Both the position numbers and the translations under genes were made by a program. The notes under the pieces were generated by a model that was given only the letters and a program-made list of their open reading frames with translations, was not told the origin of the DNA and made no database searches. DNA of 64,000 bases, from positions 1 through 64,000 of the forward strand of contig NZ_FMVM01000007.1 of the NCBI RefSeq assembly GCF_900102085.1. The letters run 5' to 3'. Positions 58,597 to 64,000 of this stretch are shown here, piece by piece. Origin of the DNA: Paenibacillus polysaccharolyticus (GTDB lineage Bacteria; Bacillota; Bacilli; Paenibacillales; Paenibacillaceae). The first letter of the stretch is position 1, and every line of letters begins with the position of its first letter.

Positions 58597-59391
58597 TTAA
58601 ACTTCGGGTTTGAATGCCTCAATACGAATACGTTTGTAATCGGCATAGATCGCATCGTTTTTCCACAGCTTAGGAATCACGATCTCGCTAATTTCCTGAC
58701 ACCATTCCTTCACCTTCTCAGAACTGAAACCCTCAAAATAGTCATCTCCAAAATGAGCCAACCAGCCTATGATGCCATCTTCCCCATCTGCTAGTTTGGT
58801 AGGACGGTCATAGTGATAGGCCTGACGAACCACAAAGCCTCTGTCTTCCAAAAGAGTGCTGTATTGTGCAATCGTCGGAAAATACCATGGATTACGTTCG
58901 GAAGCCTTGATCCCTGTATGCCGTTCCAGCACTTCCTCCAGTGCGTTAACGATGATCTGCACATTCCCTTTACCGCCAAATTCGGCCACAAATCGTCCTC
59001 CAGGCTTCAGTGCATGCCACACACCGTCTACAACATTTCGAGGCTTTCGCATCCAGTGCAACGCAGCGTTAGAAAAGACCGCATCGTACTGTCGCTCTGT
59101 TTCGAACTGCTGACCATCCGCTTCCCAGAACTCCAATTCCGGAAACTTTTTTTTCGCTTGAGCAATCATATCTGAGGAAGCGTCTATACCAGTCACTGCT
59201 ACCTCGTATTGGGAAATCTCATGCGTTAAATCACCGGTTCCACAGCCAAGGTCAAGGATAGATTCTCCTTCTGTCGGACGAAGCCAGGGTATGAGACTTT
59301 TTCCATACTCCGATACAAAAGCCAGTTGATTGTCATACTCTTGCGCCTGCCACTGATTAATTGATTTCATCTGCTCCACCGTCGCTTTCAC
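58597..59391 (-). CDS. Class I SAM-dependent methyltransferase
   Basis: 264 residues. Motif I is ILDLGCGTGDLTHEI, acidic motif GIDASSDMI, motif III DAVFSNAALHWM and LKPGGRFVAEFGG. The NAALHW sequence resembles trans-aconitate methyltransferases, but the substrate is not deducible. GTG at 59391 with GAGG 9 nt upstream is chosen; earlier in-frame starts (59469, 59406) have poor SD. A monocistronic gene in the accessory segment. Confidence 0.88.
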   Translation of the reverse strand: MKATVEQMKSINQWQAQEYDNQLAFVSEYGKSLIPWLRPTEGESILDLGCGTGDLTHEISQYEVAVTGIDASSDMIAQAKKKFPELEFWEADGQQFETERQYDAVFSNAALHWMRKPRNVVDGVWHALKPGGRFVAEFGGKGNVQIIVNALEEVLERHTGIKASERNPWYFPTIAQYSTLLEDRGFVVRQAYHYDRPTKLADGEDGIIGWLAHFGDDYFEGFSSEKVKEWCQEISEIVIPKLWKNDAIYADYKRIRIEAFKPEV

Positions 59392-59605
59392 TGTTGATAT
59401 CCTCATTGTGGCACAGATTTTCTTATTGATAAAATATATATATTCTATTTCACTTATAGGAAAAACCAATTAAACAACAATATTGTAAGCAGAACCAATG
59501 CTTAGCTCGATGAAGGAAAAAGATGAAGGAGAAATATGCACATCACATGAATCCTATCGATGTGGATGTTCCGACGAATCGCCCGAGGTTCTCATCCCTA
59601 TAACG

Positions 59606-59630
59606 CAAAAAACTTCCCGAAGGAAGCTTT
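59606..59630 (-). terminator. Terminator after tRNA-Arg copy 2
   Basis: Minus strand: AAGCTTCC TTCG GGAAGTT then TTTT, nearly the same hairpin as behind copy 1. Confidence 0.88.
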
Positions 59631-59638
59631 TCTACTGA

Positions 59639-59712
<74 letters not shown>

Positions 59713-59744
59713 AAATATGTACAATAAAATTCGGCACGATCTCT

Positions 59745-59772
59745 ATTATACTCCGATTTCTATTTTTAGCAA
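59745..59772 (-). promoter_or_regulatory. Promoter of tRNA-Arg copy 2
   Basis: Minus strand: TTGCTA (59767-59772), 16-nt spacer, TATAAT (59745-59750). Unrelated in sequence to the promoter of copy 1. Confidence 0.7.
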
Positions 59773-59998
59773 TAGTTTTATTAAAAATTAATAATGCATC
59801 CCAATAACAACCAGTATCGTATGAGTATGTATACTTAGACAAAAAGCCGAATAAGCTAATCTTTTTGAGGTAATATTGAAGTAATAACGAGAACTATCAA
59901 TCGTAACCGTACCAAGTGTATACTTATTCAGCACCCTTCCATCTGGGTAATCTGTTGCATACATACATTATGACATTCTATTGAAGGAGAGAATATTT

Positions 59999-60292
59999 AT
60001 GAGACAACTTTTATCATCACTATCCTATTTCAGCATTTTTTTTGCCCCGTTTCTGTTTCCCATTATCGTATGGATTGTGGCGAAAGATGAATACATTGCA
60101 GGACATGCGAAGCGAGCACTTTTCTCCCATGTCTTCCCTTTCCTTGCGGCGATCCCGCTACTGTATTTCTTCATAACAGCCCACAGTTTAGCATCAGCAA
60201 TCGGGTTTGTCGTTCTGTTCTTTGTCATATACGGCTTGAGTTTTGTATACAATGTGGTAAAAGGAATTCAAGTTCTACGTGAATATTACTGA
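59999..60292 (+). CDS. Small membrane protein, DUF4870-like
   Basis: 97 residues with three hydrophobic helices (~5-30, ~42-62, ~66-88) and the DUF4870-like SYFSIFFAPFLFPIIVW, then HAKRALFSH. Function unknown. ATG at 59999 has AAGGAG 9 nt upstream; an ATG at 59981 lies in the SD. Confidence 0.8.
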   Translation: MRQLLSSLSYFSIFFAPFLFPIIVWIVAKDEYIAGHAKRALFSHVFPFLAAIPLLYFFITAHSLASAIGFVVLFFVIYGLSFVYNVVKGIQVLREYY

Positions 60293-60346
60293 TAATACTG
60301 AATGTTACTTATACTAGCGCATCGATATCAAAATATGCCCTAACAC

Positions 60347-60380
60347 AAACAACCCGCTATGATGTTACGGCGGGTTGTTT
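60347..60380 (+). terminator. Terminator after the DUF4870-like gene
   Basis: AAACAACCCGC ... GCGGGTTGTTT, 11-bp stem ending in TTTGT. Confidence 0.75.
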
Positions 60381-60511
60381 GTCTATCAACACTACTCTTT
60401 ATTCTGCATACCTTACGCTACGTTGTTTTCTGTTACTCGAAACTTCCTCTACTTCACATCCCATTCTTCACTACCCTAATCAATTATCACATGTACAATT
60501 CTGCTATCTGA

Positions 60512-60868
60512 TTACCCCTGACCAATCAGGTACCGTTGCAGCGTAGGGCCAAGCAATCCAAAAGCAAACAAATTACTTTGAAATTGAGCTTTATCCTCTT
60601 CTGCCGTAATGCCCTCGCTATTTTCAAATGCTGTTTCCGTCGCATCTTCAAAGGCGGTATGCATGTTGTTGTTATACCAGTCAATGGCTCCATCCGAGTG
60701 ATTCCGCACAATACGTACCACTTGCAGTTCATTGGCGGGCTGAGTACTAGCTACATATACAAGTAATGATGGATCTCCCGCATTGCCAGGCTGTACTTCA
60801 ACCTCTGCACAAGATAACCCGTCCACTTCCGTTAATCTGCGTATTTTAGCGTCCTGAATGGCATACAT
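60512..60868 (-). CDS. Hypothetical protein (unrecognised)
   Basis: 118 residues, acidic, soluble, no signal peptide or membrane helix. A mixed alpha/beta N-terminal half (VEVQPGNAGDPSLLVYVAST) is followed by a helical half; no known motif is seen. ATG at 60868 is preferred over 60874 since AAGGAG is then 9 nt away. It follows another unrecognised gene on the same strand with a 75-nt gap and is probably co-transcribed. Confidence 0.7.
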   Translation of the reverse strand: MYAIQDAKIRRLTEVDGLSCAEVEVQPGNAGDPSLLVYVASTQPANELQVVRIVRNHSDGAIDWYNNNMHTAFEDATETAFENSEGITAEEDKAQFQSNLFAFGLLGPTLQRYLIGQG

Positions 60869-60943
60869 CGTCATCTTCTCCTTTTGTTCTGATCATTTGC
60901 AATTGTATTAATTGCTTCGTTTTCATCATGTTGCTCACTCTGT

Positions 60944-61243
60944 TCATGTCGTTTGTTCAATCTGGTGCTTGGTCTCTGGCGTTCCCAACCGGTAAATTTC
61001 CCGGTATACCTGTTGCAAAACAGTTTCATAAGCACGATTCACATCATGTTCTGGCGTGTCCGGCCAAGGAAATACCATTCCTGGAAAAGCCTCTTCTTCC
61101 TTTTCCTGCATAAGATATAGCAATCCCAGTAAATGTTCGGCTTCCTGCGGCGTTGCCTGAATCACCCATTCATATGACGTTACAGACGAATCCGGTATGA
61201 CAGAGCGGCCCATGACGGACACATAATAGTTGGTCCTGTCCAT
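60944..61243 (-). CDS. Hypothetical protein (unrecognised)
   Basis: 99 residues, soluble, acidic; N-terminal RTNYYVSVMGRSVIPDSS looks like a beta hairpin, followed by helices rich in Glu and Gln. No motif recognised. ATG at 61243 has AGGGGAG 8 nt upstream; the ATG at 61252 is too close to it. Divergent from the asnO-like gene. Confidence 0.7.
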   Translation of the reverse strand: MDRTNYYVSVMGRSVIPDSSVTSYEWVIQATPQEAEHLLGLLYLMQEKEEEAFPGMVFPWPDTPEHDVNRAYETVLQQVYREIYRLGTPETKHQIEQTT

Positions 61244-61436
61244 TGCATGCACTCCCCTTCACAGGCGCTTAAAGCTGTTATCCCTACATGTAGTTTCCGA
61301 AGAGGACAGACATTTTATGCCTGCATTCGGCATATATTTGTTACGACCTCTGACGAAAAAGACAACATTTGCTAACTGCTTTCGATTTTTGGAAGCATAC
61401 GGATGAATGACTCGATCAAGAAAGGATGAACAAACC

Positions 61437-63281
61437 ATGTGCGGTATAACCGGCTTCGTACAGTGGAATCGGGATTTGACACAGGAATCGGAGTTGCTCG
61501 TTCGGATGACGAATAGCTTATCGAACCGTGGCCCCGACGCTTCGGGTACATGGATTTCCAACCCCTGTGCTTTTGGACATCGCCGCCTCAGCGTAATGGA
61601 CCCGGAGAACGGGGCACAGCCCATGCATGCGTTACAAGGAGACACCTCCTATACCGTTGTGTATAACGGAGAACTATACAATGCACCCGAATTAAAAAAA
61701 GAGTTGCTTCAGCGTGGGCACCATTTCCGTACCCAATGTGACACAGAAGTTCTGCTCGCCTCGTATATTGAATGGGGACCGGTATGTGTTGAAAAGTTTA
61801 ACGGTATCTTTGCTTTTGCAATATGGGACGGCGCAAGAGAACAGGTCTTCTTAGCCCGTGACCGGCTGGGCGTCAAACCTCTGTTTTACAGTAATGCAAA
61901 AGATACACTTGTATTTGGTTCAGAACCCAAAGCGTTGCTCCTTCATCCAGATGTGGAAGCTGCAGTAGGACCAGAAGGACTCGCCGAAGTATTTATTGTA
62001 GGACCTGCACGAACACCAGGACATGGTGTATACTCTTCACTTCATGAACTGAAGCCCGCTCACGCCATGATATACAGCCGGAATGGGATCAAGACCTATG
62101 CCTATTGGAAGTTAGAATCCGTGCAACACGAACATAATCTGGAAGAGACTGCAGTTGAAGTACGCCGTCTGTTGCAGGATACGCTAGAACGCCAGTTAGC
62201 TTCCGATGTTCCTGTATGTTCTCTTTTATCCGGCGGCCTTGACTCAAGTGCTTTATCAGCTTTGGCTGTCGATTATTATAACCGAACAGGGCAAGGTCAA
62301 GTGAGTACGTATTCGGTTGATTATGTGGATAATGCGAAACACTTTCAAGCCCATTCCTTTCAGCCCGGGGCAGATGGCCCATGGATTCAGCGGATGGTGG
62401 ATGAGCTCAAAACCGATCATCACTGGATCGAGATTGAAAATGGTGAACTCGTTCATGCACTGACTCAAGCTATGCTGGTAAGAGATTTGCCGGGTATGGC
62501 AGATGTCGATTCATCCTTGTATCTATTCTGTAAAGAAATCAAAAAAGGAGCAACTGTCGCCATCTCCGGCGAAGCTGCTGACGAGGTATTCGGCGGGTAC
62601 CCGTGGTTCCACCGAGATGAAATGCTGAATTCAGGTACATTCCCTTGGTCCGTTGCACCCGACATGCGAGCAGGGCTGTTATCCCCAGACATTCGGGAGT
62701 GGATCAGACCGCTCGACTACCTTGCAGACCGATACTCGGATGCCGTAGCAGAGGTTCCGTTACTGGAAGGGGAAACGGGGAAAACAGCTCAGATGCGTGT
62801 TATGTCTTACTTGAATATTACCCGCTTCATGCCTACCCTGCTGGATCGCAAAGACCGGATGAGTATGGGTGCCGGTCTGGAAGTCCGCGTTCCTTATTGC
62901 GATCATCGGCTGATCCAATACGTGTTTAACATTCCCTGGGAAATGAAAATTACCGGTGGAAGAGAGAAAGGCATTTTGCGAAAAGCGCTTGAAGGTGTCC
63001 TGCCTGACGATGTGCTGTATCGTAAGAAGAGCCCCTATCCCAAAACACATAATCCTCAGTATCTCGCAGCAGTCAAGCAACAGGTCCTTGAAATACTGGA
63101 TGATCCAACATCACCATTACTGCCTCTTATCGACAAAGTACAGATTCGTAATCTCGCCTCTTCACCAGATGCTTCATCCAATCTGCCGTGGTTTGGTCAA
63201 TTAATGTCAGGGCCCCAGTTGTTCGCTTATCTGACTCAAATCAATAGCTGGCTGAAAACATATAACGTTGCGATCCGATAA
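61437..63281 (+). CDS. asnO: Asparagine synthetase (glutamine-hydrolysing), AsnO-like
   Basis: 614 residues, the same length as B. subtilis AsnO. Cys2 nucleophile in MCGITGFVQW; SNRGPDASG and YNGELYNAPEL complete the class II glutaminase (~1-210); SLLSGGLDSSALSA is the synthetase PP-loop, and DRMSMGAGLEVRVPY a C-terminal signature. Makes Asn from Asp, Gln and ATP; AsnO serves sporulation in B. subtilis. ATG at 61437 is chosen because processing must expose Cys2; an in-frame ATG at 61407 would bury it. AAAGGA lies 10 nt upstream. Confidence 0.9.
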   Translation: MCGITGFVQWNRDLTQESELLVRMTNSLSNRGPDASGTWISNPCAFGHRRLSVMDPENGAQPMHALQGDTSYTVVYNGELYNAPELKKELLQRGHHFRTQCDTEVLLASYIEWGPVCVEKFNGIFAFAIWDGAREQVFLARDRLGVKPLFYSNAKDTLVFGSEPKALLLHPDVEAAVGPEGLAEVFIVGPARTPGHGVYSSLHELKPAHAMIYSRNGIKTYAYWKLESVQHEHNLEETAVEVRRLLQDTLERQLASDVPVCSLLSGGLDSSALSALAVDYYNRTGQGQVSTYSVDYVDNAKHFQAHSFQPGADGPWIQRMVDELKTDHHWIEIENGELVHALTQAMLVRDLPGMADVDSSLYLFCKEIKKGATVAISGEAADEVFGGYPWFHRDEMLNSGTFPWSVAPDMRAGLLSPDIREWIRPLDYLADRYSDAVAEVPLLEGETGKTAQMRVMSYLNITRFMPTLLDRKDRMSMGAGLEVRVPYCDHRLIQYVFNIPWEMKITGGREKGILRKALEGVLPDDVLYRKKSPYPKTHNPQYLAAVKQQVLEILDDPTSPLLPLIDKVQIRNLASSPDASSNLPWFGQLMSGPQLFAYLTQINSWLKTYNVAIR

Positions 63282-63377
63282 TTCAATTCGCCTTCTTTCA
63301 CGTACAACTTTAAGCACTGCACTTCCCTGTAAGCTATCCTGATAATTAGAGCGTTCATCCACAAAACCGCAATAAAA

Positions 63378-63413
63378 AATGCCCCGTACCATTAACATGG
63401 TGCAGGGGCATTT
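63378..63413. terminator. Bidirectional terminator between asnO and the chemotaxis receptor gene
   Basis: AAATGCCCCGTACCAT / ATGGTGCAGGGGCATTT with TAAC loop; T6 on the minus-strand exit, CATTTCTC on the plus. Confidence 0.85.
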
Positions 63414-63435
63414 CTCATATTTATCTTTTCTTAAA

Positions 63436-64000
63436 TTAAGAAACTTTAAAACGAGCAACAGACTGCTGTAACATCTCCGCCATAGATGAAAGATCATTCG
63501 CAGCCGATGCAATCTCTTGCATTGCAGACAATTGTTCTTCGGTTGTTGCACTTACTTCTTCTGTGCCCGCTGCCGCGTTCTCCGTTACGTCCATGATTGA
63601 TTTCATAGACGCATTAATCTGCTCTACACCAGCATTCATCTGTTCAATGGAAGCAGACACCTCCTGCGCTTGTCCCGCAACACCACTAACTGAACTTCGA
63701 ATGTGGTCAAAAGTAGATCCTGCCTGGTTCACTAATTGAATTCCCTCTTGCACCTCAGAAGATACCACACTCATCGAATGCGCAGCATTTCTCATGCCTG
63801 TCTCAATGGAAGAAACAAGTCCGACAATCTCTCCTGCAGACTGTGCAGATTGCTCTGACAATTTTCGAACCTCGGTAGCCACGACCTGGAATCCTCTTCC
63901 GTGCTCTCCAGCTCTCGCAGCTTCAATGGCTGCGTTAAGAGATAACAGATTCGTCTGGGCAGATATTTCCGAGATCGCGTCTACCATTTTCACAATATCT
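63436..64000 (-). CDS. Methyl-accepting chemotaxis protein, C-terminal part (partial)
   Basis: The last ~188 residues of a chemoreceptor, open at the window edge. The signalling hairpin tip [26 protein letters not shown] and [17 protein letters not shown] bind CheA/CheW; heptad-patterned methylation helices follow ([17 protein letters not shown]). The sensor domain lies outside. No CheB/CheR-binding pentapeptide is present at the C-terminus (ends RFKVS). Confidence 0.93.
   Translation of the reverse strand, partial: DIVKMVDAISEISAQTNLLSLNAAIEAARAGEHGRGFQVVATEVRKLSEQSAQSAGEIVGLVSSIETGMRNAAHSMSVVSSEVQEGIQLVNQAGSTFDHIRSSVSGVAGQAQEVSASIEQMNAGVEQINASMKSIMDVTENAAAGTEEVSATTEEQLSAMQEIASAANDLSSMAEMLQQSVARFKVS

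Overview
The window is chromosomal DNA from an endospore-forming Firmicute, most likely a Paenibacillus or close relative; no species can be named. Evidence for this is the sporulation gene set (safA-like, spo0B, spoIVFA/spoIVFB, spoIIB-like, spoVID, a lonB with a sporulation-type promoter, an asnO-like gene), strong SD sequences with frequent GTG/TTG starts, and a gene order that follows the Bacillus subtilis safA-pheAB-obg-spo0B-rpmA...minCD-mreBCD-radC-maf-spoIIB-folC-valS-spoVID-hem-engB-lonA-lonB-clpX-tig block with insertions (thr genes, ilvE, rng, murC, ispG, clpP).

Layout. 1-197 is the 5' end of a 16S rRNA gene leaving the window on the minus strand, preceded by tandem rrn promoters. 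From 754 to 51803 almost every gene is on the minus strand: safA-like; ilvE; pheB-hom-thrC-thrB-pheA; spo0B-obg; rplU-prp-rpmA behind an L21-leader-like 5' UTR; rng; spoIVFA-spoIVFB; mreB-mreC-mreD-minC-minD; maf-radC; a DUF4321-like gene; a SPOR-domain spoIIB-like gene; folC-murC; valS behind a T-box; spoVID; the haem operon hemA-hemX-precorrin-2 dehydrogenase-hemC-cobA/hemD fusion-hemB-hemL-rluA family; engB; lonA; lonB; ispG; clpP-clpX; tig; ysoA-like.

From about 51.9 to 59.8 kb the conserved block stops. Two identical tRNA-Arg(UCU) genes in opposite orientation, each with a related terminator and downstream flank, bracket an accessory segment with an MFS exporter, a 1286-residue cell-envelope S8 protease and a methyltransferase. 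The right end carries a small DUF4870-like membrane protein, two unrecognised small proteins, an asnO-like asparagine synthetase and the C-terminus of a chemotaxis receptor running off the window.

The genes serve amino-acid supply (Thr/Phe/branched-chain), translation and ribosome maturation, cell shape and division-site choice, spore formation, tetrapyrrole synthesis and protein quality control. The most unusual non-coding content is a hairpin-forming intergenic repeat (two full copies at 30.9 and 33.4 kb with matching terminal inverted repeats, and a degenerate third at 23.1 kb), a 2+2 inverted array of a second short motif at 52.3-52.5 kb, and the inverted tRNA-Arg flanks. No CRISPR array, insertion sequence transposase or prophage gene was seen.
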